Shown here: piece after piece, positions 49,891 through 58,292 of the stretch
How the letters are laid out: each line of letters opens with the position of its first letter
How positions within the stretch are numbered: the stretch's first letter is position 1
Assembly (NCBI GenBank): GCA_028823855.1
Contig: JAPPFL010000009.1
Coordinates: forward strand, 1-64,000
Source: Albidovulum sp.
GTDB lineage: Bacteria; Pseudomonadota; Alphaproteobacteria; Rhodobacterales; Rhodobacteraceae
Direction: 5' to 3'
Length of the DNA: 64,000 nucleotides
Notes under the pieces: generated by a model
What the model was told of the DNA's origin: nothing
Databases searched by the model: none
What the model saw: the letters and a program-made list of their open reading frames with translations, nothing else
Program-made: the position numbers and the translations under genes

Positions 49891-49913
49891 CAGCATACAA
49901 AATTGGTATGCTG
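49891..49913. promoter_or_regulatory. Palindromic putative operator upstream of the second peptide importer
   Basis: CAGCATAC (49891-49898) and GTATGCTG (49906-49913) form a perfect 8-bp inverted repeat with a 7-base spacer, about 142 bases before the binding-protein start. A TAGAAT hexamer that could be a -10 box lies just downstream on the minus strand (about 49881-49886). The symmetry suggests a dimeric repressor or activator site; which regulator binds is unknown. Confidence 0.45.
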
Positions 49914-50365
49914 AGTTTCCGTGATCGCGTTTCAGCGCAACGCTGCGCCATGACATTCTCAATGCACGGAAAATCCCGGGTAGATCGGGTTGACAGTACA
50001 TTGGCGGGAATCAACGCTCTCAAATCCTCGTTTTTGGTAGCTTCCGGATTGAATGCCGCGGAAATGCGCCCGGAACGTCAGGCGCGAACCGGAGAACGAT
50101 CCCGGAAACTGCCTCCGCTTAAGGCTATGGTCAAAGAAAGGTCATCCGGAATTCCCGAAAAAGACCGATTGAGAATAGTTCCCCGCCACCAAAGGGAAAG
50201 TAGGTGATAATCCAGTAAAGAGAAGTTCATTGGATTCGCGCGAGCCATACATATTTCGGTAAGCGCCCCCGTCCCTCTTCAGGCTAGGACGATGACGGCG
50301 ATCTTGACCCAGCAGTCTTCTAACCCTTAGTACGCACGCAGGGCGATCAGCCGGACAATCACGAA
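49914..50365. other. Gene-poor stretch
   Basis: No assignable gene. A plus-strand frame at about 49770-50207 runs through the importer promoter region and is judged spurious. Nothing else recognisable was seen before the small membrane protein. Confidence 0.45.
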
Positions 50366-50569
50366 TTGGCCAGGCGTTTCGCCATTCTAGGGGAGCGAAA
50401 GAAAACCATTCGGGCCGAATACCGTACGGACATCGCCCGCCTAGCTGAAGACATCGCCAAAGGTAGCGCAAATATGGCCAAGCAAACAGCGAGGCTCATC
50501 CTGACAGTAGGCGGCCTGATCGTGGCGGGTGCGATGATCCTTGGCTTTCTGATCTGCGGGTCCGCTTGA
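50366..50569 (+). CDS. Small protein with a charged helix and one membrane segment
   Basis: A 67-residue protein: a basic start, a likely amphipathic or coiled-coil helix (YRTDIARLAEDIAKGSANMA) and a single hydrophobic C-terminal segment (LILTVGGLIVAGAMILGFLI). This architecture resembles the C-terminal end of a widespread group of small coiled-coil/tail-anchored proteins, whose function is not known to me. The start is a TTG without a good ribosome site, so this may be either a real small gene or the surviving C-terminus of a larger one. Confidence 0.4.
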   Translation: MARRFAILGERKKTIRAEYRTDIARLAEDIAKGSANMAKQTARLILTVGGLIVAGAMILGFLICGSA

Positions 50570-51801
50570 CGTGCTGGCATAGGAGAGGAACTTCGCAAAC
50601 CGATATTGACAAATTCGCGCTGAGCTTCGGCCGCAGCCTCCTGGCAGGCAGTGTCTCCCGCCGATATATCTCCGCACTCTATGAATAGGTCGGTCAGACT
50701 ATGCCGGTCCTGCCAGACACGCACACCAAACTGGTGGCGACGCCGAATTGCAACTAATTCGAGAAAACTCGAAGTCCCCGTAGTGGACAGTCTTGGAACG
50801 GGACGCCCTCCTGGTGTCCGCCGCTGTAGAATGTGTTAATTCGATCCTCGAATCCACTGGTGAAGTCATATAACCTTTCGCGGAGGTGGACCCAAGCCAC
50901 CGTCGGCAGCCGAACGGCCCCACTGGAGACGCCCGTCGCAGGGTATTGGGCAATCTATGGAACTTGATACCGGCGCATCGAACAGTAAACCAAAATGAAG
51001 GAGAGCGCAGCTTCCGACGGAACGCCATCTGCAATCGGCTTAGGTCAGGGTTTTTAACCGGTTGGGGGAGCAACCGTAAACGACGCATTGGAGACTTGCG
51101 TTCGCTTCTTGCTCGAAGTCAGTTCAAGCTTTCTCAGTGTCAATCCCGACAAAGGAACTCTGGATGACAACTTCGATGCCTTTTGTTTAAAGGGGATGTG
51201 TCTGAATCGTGATCAACAGGTACCGGATTCAAGAGGAGGGAGACTAAATAGAGCCCTCTGGACAATCCAAGTCGCTCACGATTTACAAATTGCAGGCCAT
51301 CGATCACATAGGGAGGATGCCGCAATAAATTGGGATGGTGCGCATTCGTGAATCTTGTGATCCGACTGTTGACCTCAAAGAGGAAGGGCGGACGTTAAGC
51401 ATTCGTGATCCACTTGAGCCTTGCGCAGGCTAATCCTTCCGACTGCTTTTCGACTGAGTTAAGCTTGGCTGAACTCTCGTCAGGCACGGCCTCGACGATG
51501 CCGATCGCCTGCCCATGGGTAAAGAGATCCAAATCGGTGCGCCCGATGTCGGTCCAAAATACGGGCGTCGCGACGCCTAGGCCAGCGTCGAGGTCGATAT
51601 TGTTCTAGTCTTATACGTTCCAACCCTCCGACACGGGTCAACGTTCGATTCGGTCGAGGGCAACTTCGCCCGGAGTTGGCGTTTTGAGATATGTGTTTGC
51701 TTGGGCGTTTACGCTAGCGCGGTATGGTAGGTCCAGAAAAAAGGGCAGCACGACAGCCAAAATTATTTGTACTGGACGATGTCACGTGTCGGAAACAATC
51801 C
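50570..51801. other. Gene-poor stretch with one protein-like remnant
   Basis: About 1.2 kb with no assignable gene. A minus-strand frame at 51395-51604 encodes a convincing C-terminal-looking stretch (IDLDAGLGVATPVFWTDIG, then QAIGIVEAVPDESSAKLN) but begins right after a TAG and has no start; I cannot name the family. It may be the tail of a decayed gene. The remainder shows short mirrored frames only. Confidence 0.45.
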
Positions 51802-52251
51802 TCATCTTGGCTCTGCCGTCCAGGGATCGATGGTCAGGACCCCGGTGTTGCGAAACTCGCCAATGTTCCGGGACACGACGCCAAGTCCACGCCTGGCAGC
51901 CGCGGCCGCGATGAAGGCATCGGGCACATGGTCGTCAAGTGGCTCCCCGCGTCGGCGTTTTTCTTCCATGATCCGTGCGCATACCTGCGCATCTGCAAGG
52001 GACCAATCGACGATCCGGTCTTCGAACAGTTCGTCGAGAAGGTCTTGGAATCGGTCGGCGAGGTCGCGCCGCCGCCGGCCGGGATCGAGTCGGCCGATTC
52101 CGTCGAGCACCTCCCAAACGGTGATGGAGGCAAGGCCGAGGCCCTCGTCCGCGATCGAATCGAGAAAGGCTGCGACACGAAGCTCGGGCCGTGGCCGCAT
52201 CATTTCGGAGATGACATTCGTGTCGATAAGCCAAGCCAGTGGTGCAGTCAT
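51802..52251 (-). CDS. PIN-domain toxin, VapC/FitB type
   Basis: A 149-residue PIN-domain ribonuclease, toxin of a type II toxin-antitoxin pair. Acidic residues that bind Mg are in place: Asp10 in WLIDTNVISEMMRP, Glu47 in ITVWEVLDGIGRL and Asp111 in HVPDAFIAAAA, with the C-terminal SRNIGEF (Glu132, where many have Asp). The DTNVISE start is typical of the FitB subgroup. It overlaps the antitoxin gene by 4 bases (ATGA) with GGAGGA just upstream, so it is translated only with the antitoxin. Targets in relatives are tRNA or rRNA. The pair lies in a gene-poor region, a common place for such modules, and looks intact. Confidence 0.92.
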   Translation of the reverse strand: MTAPLAWLIDTNVISEMMRPRPELRVAAFLDSIADEGLGLASITVWEVLDGIGRLDPGRRRRDLADRFQDLLDELFEDRIVDWSLADAQVCARIMEEKRRRGEPLDDHVPDAFIAAAAARRGLGVVSRNIGEFRNTGVLTIDPWTAEPR

Positions 52252-52505
52252 TCCTCCTCCGCAAGTAAGAACGACAGCGGTTTGACACTACGACGGATCG
52301 GAGGCGGAAGCTCGATGCCGTGGTCCTCACCGAAATGCCGTGCGAAGGCTTCCGATGGCTTCGAACGTTGCTCCGTCTTGGTGCGCTTCTCGCGGATCAG
52401 GCGGCGAACCAACTCTTCCATCGACACGCCGATCCGGCGGGCTTCGCGCCTGAGCCAAGACTTGTCCCTTGGATCGATGTCGCGGACGGTAATACTTGTG
52501 TTCAT
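52248..52505 (-). CDS. Antitoxin, FitA/VapB-like ribbon-helix-helix
   Basis: An 85-residue antitoxin. The N-terminal ribbon-helix-helix (MNTSITVRDIDPRDKSWLRR and RRIGVSMEELVRRLIRE) binds the operon promoter as a dimer; the C-terminal half (GEDHGIELPPPIRRS) is the segment that wraps the PIN toxin and blocks its active site. I place the start at the ATG at 52505, directly before the ribbon strand; the frame is open to 52571 but that extension is A+T-rich and unlike the family. Autoregulation by the toxin-antitoxin complex is expected from the family; no operator was defined. Confidence 0.88.
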   Translation of the reverse strand: MNTSITVRDIDPRDKSWLRREARRIGVSMEELVRRLIREKRTKTEQRSKPSEAFARHFGEDHGIELPPPIRRSVKPLSFLLAEEE

Positions 52506-53357
52506 GTTGGTGGCTCCGGTTCGGTCGATGATCTTCAATGTGAAAATATTGCCATCAAAATATGCTATCACGATACGCAGGTCAAAGGCCAGCGGATGGC
52601 AATTTTTCTCGAGGTGCTGGAAAGTGTCACCGAATTCGCTGTCTTATGCGATTATGGATCGAAATTGGAAGCAAAACATGAAAATAATGGAAACATGGCG
52701 CATTCTGTTGCGCAAGAATAGCGACTATTTCGTGCGCGAGATAGTAGACGCACCGTCGCAGCGGAACTCCTACAGGCCCCCGTTGACAGCCCGGTCGTCG
52801 GGTTCTAGCTCGGGCATGAGCGCGTAGAAACCACCGAGATCCATGTAGAGGCATCGATTGCAATGAAAGAGCCGGCACTTGCCAATTCTTCGCTGCGAGT
52901 AGGATATCAAGGGCGTCGCTAGCCACCCACAATCTGCTCGCCTACAAAAATTGCCTTTGACCGCCAGCGGAATAGGTCGGAAAAAACGAGCGCGAGCGTC
53001 GAAAATCCCGTGTGGACTTAGCCGCTTGCGATGATCGTGAACTGTAGCGCGGGATAAAATGTAACCGAGAAAATCGCGTAGATCGTAGGGTGTTTGAACT
53101 TGAAGCCCAGGATCCAAGGATGTTCACTCGTCGGCGATGCCGCAAAACGGTACACGAGGGGAGGGAAATACAGCCGTGCTTAAGAATTGGAATCCAAATG
53201 CTTTCGGCGCGATGACGATCGACCTCGCCTCTTTCCGCGGACGATGCGAATTATTGAGACATTACGCCGGGTTAGGAGGGCCATAGCGGCATCGAAATAT
53301 GTACATCCCTACGAAATAAGCGTTTTCGCGAATGATCCAGATAAGCCAAGTCCAATT
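52506..53357. other. Gene-poor stretch
   Basis: No assignable gene. The segment just right of 52505, A+T-rich, should contain the toxin-antitoxin promoter. Minus-strand frames at 52770-53117 contain several cysteines but no motif I recognise. Confidence 0.45.
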
Positions 53358-54020
53358 TCAAAGCCGGGGGTAAATGAGGATCTCTCCGACTACCGAAATC
53401 GTTTCGCCGCTTTCGATCTTGAGTAGCAAGACCTCGCCTGAAGCGGCGCTCCGACCTGCGAGCGCGCGAATGTTCACGTAGTGAGTTACCAGAAGGACGG
53501 TCTCTTCCGGAGGAAGGTCGAACAGGAACTGCCGCAAGTCGGCAGTCTGCCGGCCTGAGCGGTCAGGATAGCGGAAGAACGAGTTGAGCGCCGGCAGTTC
53601 CTCGACAGGGCCGAGGTCGAGAAGCTTTGCAGTATCGCGGCAACGGCACCATTGGCTTGTGAGGACCCGGTCGACTGTCACGTCGGCTGCGCGAATCGCC
53701 GCGCCGATTTGTCTTGCCTGTTCCGCGCCCCGGGCGCCGAGATTGCGCTGGGAAGCGCAGTCGTCGAGTCTGAACGACGCTGGATCACCGGTTCCGGGCG
53801 CGTGGGCGTGGCGCATAATTGCTACGATGCCGGGTTCGGAAAGGAGAGAGAATCGTGCGTCGGCTACCGTCCGCGTCGGAGGTAGAATGAGAGCCGCCAT
53901 TAGGGCGACGGCGAGAAGAAGATGCGTTATCGACTGGTTTAGGCAAAGAAGACGCGATCGGATAAAGTGCGAAAGTCTTGATCTCCTTTTCGGCAGCTTC
54001 CAGTCGCGATCGACTTGCAT
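53358..54020 (-). CDS. Exported or membrane-anchored histidine phosphatase family protein
   Basis: A 220-residue protein of the SixA/phosphoglycerate-mutase-like histidine phosphatase superfamily. After a strongly basic start and a hydrophobic segment (HLLLAVALMAALILPP, about residues 33-48) that serves as signal or anchor, the catalytic motif VAIMRHAHAPGTGDP gives the phospho-accepting His (about 71) next to Arg70. RVLTSQWCRCRDTA holds the second Arg, and LLVTHYVNIRALAG the second active-site His. The substrate is unknown. I chose the ATG at 54020; no internal start codon precedes the hydrophobic segment, and the longer frame to 54194 has unconvincing sequence. Confidence 0.85.
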   Translation of the reverse strand: MQVDRDWKLPKRRSRLSHFIRSRLLCLNQSITHLLLAVALMAALILPPTRTVADARFSLLSEPGIVAIMRHAHAPGTGDPASFRLDDCASQRNLGARGAEQARQIGAAIRAADVTVDRVLTSQWCRCRDTAKLLDLGPVEELPALNSFFRYPDRSGRQTADLRQFLFDLPPEETVLLVTHYVNIRALAGRSAASGEVLLLKIESGETISVVGEILIYPRL

Positions 54021-55200
54021 GCCGTCCCAGCGTTGCGCGAATTGTTGGTCGGTCGCACGACGGCCTCTGCATCCAATGCGATTTTGCCGAGAGCTATTGG
54101 TCGGTCGGTAGATTTGTCCATGTATTCGGTGCGGCATGGCTATTGCCTTCAATGTCAGGCTCTCGGTTTTTCGGCAGGCGGTTAACATCGGCAACTAGTT
54201 TTCCGAAATACCCGACGTCATTTTCGAACCTCTTGCATCGAGTCGCTTCAGAGACGCTCTCAGGCGAGTGTTCGCCGTCGGCCTCGGGAGGCATTCGTGC
54301 GGCGTCTTGAAGTATTTGCGGACATGCCGATCCGGCTTGCGACTGAGTCGGAGCATTTTTTTCTTCTCGGACAGTGTCAACATCTTGGAACGCACCCGCA
54401 TTGATTGGTTTGCCGCCGAGGGCGTTCCGCACAGCTCATGTTGCTGCGCCGAAACATCTTCGGACGGGTAATCATTCAGTATTATTGTGCCGAGAGCCCG
54501 GAGAATATGGTGCCCGGCGGCCGTCCCGTGATTCTTGGCATCGCTCGGCTTGGATCGGACTGCGATAAAGTACTTTAGATGACTCTCCGAAATATCGACG
54601 GCAGCGGGCCCGGTCGCCGGATTCCAGGAACCGGGGTCCTCTCCTAGCTTGATTCGGTCGATCACGATAGCCGCTTCGCTCCGGCGCGAATTGACCGTCC
54701 GGTCTTCTATCCGTCCCAAAGTCTCCTGATCCATGTTCGCCGGTCCCCGGGATTGCGCGATGTAGAATATGCGGCCAGTCGTTTGGACGCACTGGGCGAA
54801 GCCGGCTAGGTTACGATCCCGGAAATTCGCGTCCTTGCCGTCGACCGTCAGCATTTCCGCATTCCCCTTGGCCGGTCTGAACGTGTTGCGCATCGGCATC
54901 GCCTCTGCCCGGGCTTTGGGCTTAACTCATCTATCCATTGCTGGAAAACCGCAAATCCATTGCCGATTTGAAACGATGTATGACGGGAGCGCAAGGGGCG
55001 ACAGGCGGATCGCGTTAGAAAAAGTTATGTTAACGCAACAAGTTATCGATGATAGTTAGCGCAATGCCAAACTGGTCCACGGCGTGGCGATGCAAGCTTT
55101 TGGCCCCGAAACTTTGCTGCGGCCCCCTTGCACGGGAAATTGATTCGAGGTGTCGCGCAGCCAAGCGGTTTGCCGCCAATATCGAAATGCCAACGGACGG
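54021..55200. other. Gene-poor stretch
   Basis: About 1.2 kb between the phosphatase and the sugar permease gene. It contains one uncertain minus-strand frame (54195-54893, listed separately) and nothing else I can support. No terminator was identified after the sugar permease gene. Confidence 0.4.
54195..54893 (-). CDS. Uncertain hypothetical protein
   Basis: A 232-codon minus-strand frame with an ATG preceded by AGAGG at good spacing, ending immediately before the long upstream extension of the phosphatase frame. The first half has protein-like stretches (FAQCVQTTGRIFYIAQSRG and AAIVIDRIKLGEDPGSW), the last third is basic (LTLSEKKKMLRLSRKPDRH). I do not recognise it. Its composition is not clearly better than that of spurious frames elsewhere in the window, so it may be neither real nor functional. 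Confidence 0.25.
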   Translation of the reverse strand: MRNTFRPAKGNAEMLTVDGKDANFRDRNLAGFAQCVQTTGRIFYIAQSRGPANMDQETLGRIEDRTVNSRRSEAAIVIDRIKLGEDPGSWNPATGPAAVDISESHLKYFIAVRSKPSDAKNHGTAAGHHILRALGTIILNDYPSEDVSAQQHELCGTPSAANQSMRVRSKMLTLSEKKKMLRLSRKPDRHVRKYFKTPHECLPRPTANTRLRASLKRLDARGSKMTSGISEN

Positions 55201-56055
55201 TCAGCCTTTTATGGCGCCTTGCGTCAATCCGCGAACGAAGAACTTTCCTGTCGCGAGAAAAAGGAGGAGCGTCGGAAGCGCAGAAATCATAACCGCCGCG
55301 ATATTCACGTTGTGCTCCTTGATTCCGTACGACGACGCGACGAGATTCTGGACTGCGGCCATGATCGGTCTTTTTCCAGTCTCGCCGAAGGTCAAAGCGA
55401 AAAGGAAGTCGTTGTAGATCCCCGAAAATACCAGAATCACGGCAACAATCGCTATAGAACCGGACATGGGAAGAACAATCGAACGGAATATTTTGAAAAA
55501 TCCGGCGCCGTCCATGATCGCTGCGCGCATCAGTTCGTCTGGAAGCGAGACGTAGAAATTGCGAAACAGCATGGTTGTAAGCGGAATTCCGTACGCGGTG
55601 TGAATCAAGACCAGTCCGAATGACGTGCCGTAGATGCCGAGTTCCCGCAGAGTCACCGCCAATGGTATCAAATAGAGCTGGAGCGGGACGAAGCTGCCGA
55701 TAAGGATCAGCGCGAAGATCAGGTCCGCAGCCCGGCTTCTCCATTTCGCCATCGCATATCCGTTCAGCGCGCCGAGCAGGACCGCCAAGGCTACCGCGGG
55801 GACGGCGATTTCGAACGTGGCAATGAAATAGGGCCTGATTCCGTTGCATTCCAGACCGGAGCACGCAGTTGACCATGCCTTGATCCAGGGTTCTATGGTC
55901 CAGACAGTTGGCAAAGAAATTATTGAGCTGTCCCGAACCTCCGCCAAAGTCTTGAAACTTGCGACGACCATCACGTATAGCGGCGCGAGGAAGTAAACGG
56001 CGCACGCGAACAAGGACGCGTAAAGAAGCGCGCCTTTGATTCCGCGCCTTTTCAC
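55201..56055 (-). CDS. Sugar-type ABC transporter permease (MalG/UgpE-like)
   Basis: A 284-residue inner-membrane permease of the carbohydrate uptake transporter-1 family, with six hydrophobic segments beginning ALLYASLFACAVYFLAPLYV. The EAA loop is RAAIMDGAGFFKIFRSIVLPM (about 195-215), which contacts a MalK-type ATPase. The start is GTG, overlapping the stop of the partner permease gene by 4 bases (GTGA), with GAGGAAAGAGG upstream. It is the last gene of the 55-64 kb minus-strand run. No ATPase gene follows, unlike most operons of this type. Confidence 0.93.
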   Translation of the reverse strand: MKRRGIKGALLYASLFACAVYFLAPLYVMVVASFKTLAEVRDSSIISLPTVWTIEPWIKAWSTACSGLECNGIRPYFIATFEIAVPAVALAVLLGALNGYAMAKWRSRAADLIFALILIGSFVPLQLYLIPLAVTLRELGIYGTSFGLVLIHTAYGIPLTTMLFRNFYVSLPDELMRAAIMDGAGFFKIFRSIVLPMSGSIAIVAVILVFSGIYNDFLFALTFGETGKRPIMAAVQNLVASSYGIKEHNVNIAAVMISALPTLLLFLATGKFFVRGLTQGAIKG

Positions 56056-56939
56056 GCCTCTTTCCTCCGGATTTCGAAGTACAGGTAGGGAAGTACGATT
56101 GCGATCATCGTAGCCACCATGACGACCGCGCCGGCCGCCCCTTGCCCGATTCTGCCCCTCTGGAAATAATATTCGAAGACGTATCTCGCAGGCACGTCGG
56201 AAGCGTAGCCCGGACCGCCGTCGGTAAGCGCGACGACGACATCGAAACTGCGAACGACCTGAAAGCCGAGAAGCATCACGGCGGTCAGCAAGGTCGCTCT
56301 GAGCTGCGGCAGTATGATGCTGAAATAAACCCTCCAAGGGGGGATCCTGTCGATACGGGTCGCCTTCCAGATTTCGGGATCGGTCGATTTAATTCCCGCC
56401 AGGAACAGAATCATGATGAGTCCGGTTCCATGCCAGATTGCGGCGAAGGCAATCGTGTAGATCGCATGGTCGGGGGACACCACCCAGTTGAATTTGAAAT
56501 CTTCGAAGCCTGCGCCTCGAACAAGCTTTTGAATTCCGATCGTGGGGTTGAGGATCCATTGCCATGCCAGGCCCGTTACGACGAGCGAGAGCGACATGGG
56601 GTAGAGGTAGATAGTACGGAAAAGAGATTCGTTCCTGGTCAGGCGGTCCAGCAGAATCGCTAGGCTGACTCCGAGCGCGATGCAGCCCGCCAAATAAAGG
56701 CCGCCGAAAATGAACATGTTGGAATACGCCACCCACCACCGCGCGTCGTCGAATAGCTCCCTGTAGTTGGATGCGCCGATGAATTCGTGGTTGGGCAGAA
56801 ACGTGGATTTCGATACCGACAGGTAGGCGGTATAGGCTGCAAATCCCCAAATGAAATAGAACGCGACGACGACGGCGGGGATCAGCACGAGCCACGATTT
56901 AGCGCGGTTTGCGGAAATCCTTTTGCCTGCAATGCGCAT
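56052..56939 (-). CDS. Sugar-type ABC transporter permease (MalF/UgpA-like)
   Basis: A 295-residue permease with about six membrane segments starting SWLVLIPAVVVAFYFIWGFA. The EAA loop reads WKATRIDRIPPWRVYFSIILPQ (quoted in part), about residue 200-220, with Thr-Arg-Ile-Asp-Arg replacing the usual A-x-x-DGA; that is a noticeable departure and might affect ATPase docking. TDGGPGYASDV near 240 is typical of the family. The ATG at 56939 is preferred; the frame is open upstream into the binding-protein gene. A strong hairpin lies between it and the binding-protein gene. Confidence 0.92.
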   Translation of the reverse strand: MRIAGKRISANRAKSWLVLIPAVVVAFYFIWGFAAYTAYLSVSKSTFLPNHEFIGASNYRELFDDARWWVAYSNMFIFGGLYLAGCIALGVSLAILLDRLTRNESLFRTIYLYPMSLSLVVTGLAWQWILNPTIGIQKLVRGAGFEDFKFNWVVSPDHAIYTIAFAAIWHGTGLIMILFLAGIKSTDPEIWKATRIDRIPPWRVYFSIILPQLRATLLTAVMLLGFQVVRSFDVVVALTDGGPGYASDVPARYVFEYYFQRGRIGQGAAGAVVMVATMIAIVLPYLYFEIRRKEA

Positions 56940-56969
56940 CGTCAATTGCGCGATTGCTCGATTCGACGA

Positions 56970-56998
56970 GCCGGGCGCCGGCGTCGGCGGCGCCCGGC
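56970..56998 (-). promoter_or_regulatory. Strong intercistronic hairpin, sugar-binding-protein gene to permease gene
   Basis: A perfect 10-bp G+C-rich inverted repeat (GCCGGGCGCC at 56970-56979 and GGCGCCCGGC at 56989-56998), extendable to 11 bp with a 7-base loop, starts 8 bases after the binding-protein stop. No U-run follows on the transcribed strand, which points to 3-prime-end protection of the binding-protein message, as in malE-malF, rather than full termination. Confidence 0.65.
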
Positions 56999-57006
56999 GC
57001 GATGTT

Positions 57007-58218
57007 TCAAAGTAGGTTGTCGATAAGCTGCTGGTGAGCCGTTTCCACGTCGATGGCTTCGTTCCAAAGCGCGGTAACCGTGTCCTTGATTGCGTTTCCG
57101 ACATCTACCGAACGACCGTTCCAGTGCGTTATCGAAGTAGAATCGGCCATGGCATCGACCGCTTTGGCAGGGCATCCGTCGAAATCCGACGCTGTCGCCG
57201 CGGTCGTGACGGGCAGAGTGCCTTTGGCTCTGGCCGCGGCGATCTGAGTTGCAGGATCCATTACGGCGTTGCCGAGCAGAACCTGAGCGGCCATGTCGCT
57301 CTCATCCGTTACTTTGATGAACTGGAAGCCGTCCGCGACCACGGTCAGACTCGCGTCCCAAGGAGTAAGTCGACACGACCATGAACCGCCTTCGTCGCCG
57401 AGGTCGCCGTAGCCGCCCGCAGCCCACGGCCCCATGAAGAAGTAAGCGGCCTGCCCGGTAATCATGAGCGTATTGGTGTCGTTCCAGCTTCGACCGGATT
57501 TGCCCTCGTCTGTGAATTGGCGCAGACTGGCGAGCTCTTCCAAGGCCATGCGCGTTTGTTCGCCTGAAACGGCTTCGGCGTCACCGCTCATCAGGTTCTC
57601 GTAGAGATCGGCGCCGCCGACTGCGAGAACGACGTGATCGAATAGAATCGCCTCCTGCCAGCTTGCGCCGCCGATCGCTATCGGAATTGCGCCGGCATTC
57701 TGAAGTACCGGAAGGGAGGCCTTAAACTCTTCCCATGTATTCGGAGGCGAAACGTCCGCGCCGCTCAGCACGTCGTTGTTGGTGTACATCCAGTTGATGA
57801 CGTCAACGAAAACCGGCGCCGCGACCCAGTGGCCGCCATGCCGGCCGACGGCCGCTATGCTATCGGAGATATTGTCTGCCCAGCCTCCTGCCGCCGCGGC
57901 CTCGTCCATGTTCTGGAGAAGCCCAGCCTCGGCGAATTCCTGCATGACTCCGCCAAGCGCGCTCTGCAGCGCCATGGGAGGATTGCCCCCGATGAATCGA
58001 GCCTTAACCGAGGCTATGCTCGCCTCGGAATCGGGAAAGGCCGTGTCGCTCCATTCGCCGCCAAGCTCCTCGTATTTGGCGCGGAATATCCGCATGGCTT
58101 CGGCTTCGTTCTCGCTATTCCAGTTATGGGATACGTCGCTGTCGCCCAGTGCTGGCGAAACCGATAGCGAGAGTAGCGCGCATCCGCCCGCCGCTAGTGT
58201 TGCCCTTAAAATTTTCAT
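57007..58218 (-). CDS. Sugar-type ABC transporter substrate-binding protein
   Basis: A 403-residue family 1 extracellular solute-binding protein. The signal peptide is ILRATLAAGGCALLSLSVSPALG (residues 3-25). The mature protein has the type order NWNSENEAEAMRIFRAKYEE, ALQSALGGVMQEFAEAGLL, VNWMY-type strand (DVINWMYTNNDVL) and MITGQAAYFFMGPWAAGGYG, the last characteristic of carbohydrate-binding members that act with MalFG-like permeases. The ATG is preceded by GAAGGGAAGAAT. It lies 74 bases after the aminotransferase gene. The ligand may be the substrate of the upstream enzymes rather than a sugar. Confidence 0.93.
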   Translation of the reverse strand: MKILRATLAAGGCALLSLSVSPALGDSDVSHNWNSENEAEAMRIFRAKYEELGGEWSDTAFPDSEASIASVKARFIGGNPPMALQSALGGVMQEFAEAGLLQNMDEAAAAGGWADNISDSIAAVGRHGGHWVAAPVFVDVINWMYTNNDVLSGADVSPPNTWEEFKASLPVLQNAGAIPIAIGGASWQEAILFDHVVLAVGGADLYENLMSGDAEAVSGEQTRMALEELASLRQFTDEGKSGRSWNDTNTLMITGQAAYFFMGPWAAGGYGDLGDEGGSWSCRLTPWDASLTVVADGFQFIKVTDESDMAAQVLLGNAVMDPATQIAAARAKGTLPVTTAATASDFDGCPAKAVDAMADSTSITHWNGRSVDVGNAIKDTVTALWNEAIDVETAHQQLIDNLL

Positions 58219-58292
58219 ATTCTTCCCTTCAACTTCCTCCGGATGTTGCCAATCTCCGACGCAATGCCCTCCGGCGCGGGCATGCGCGGTAA

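Noticed and set aside
53785-54111. Plus-strand frames opposite the histidine phosphatase gene.
   Set aside because: Mirror frames of a gene with clear catalytic motifs on the minus strand.
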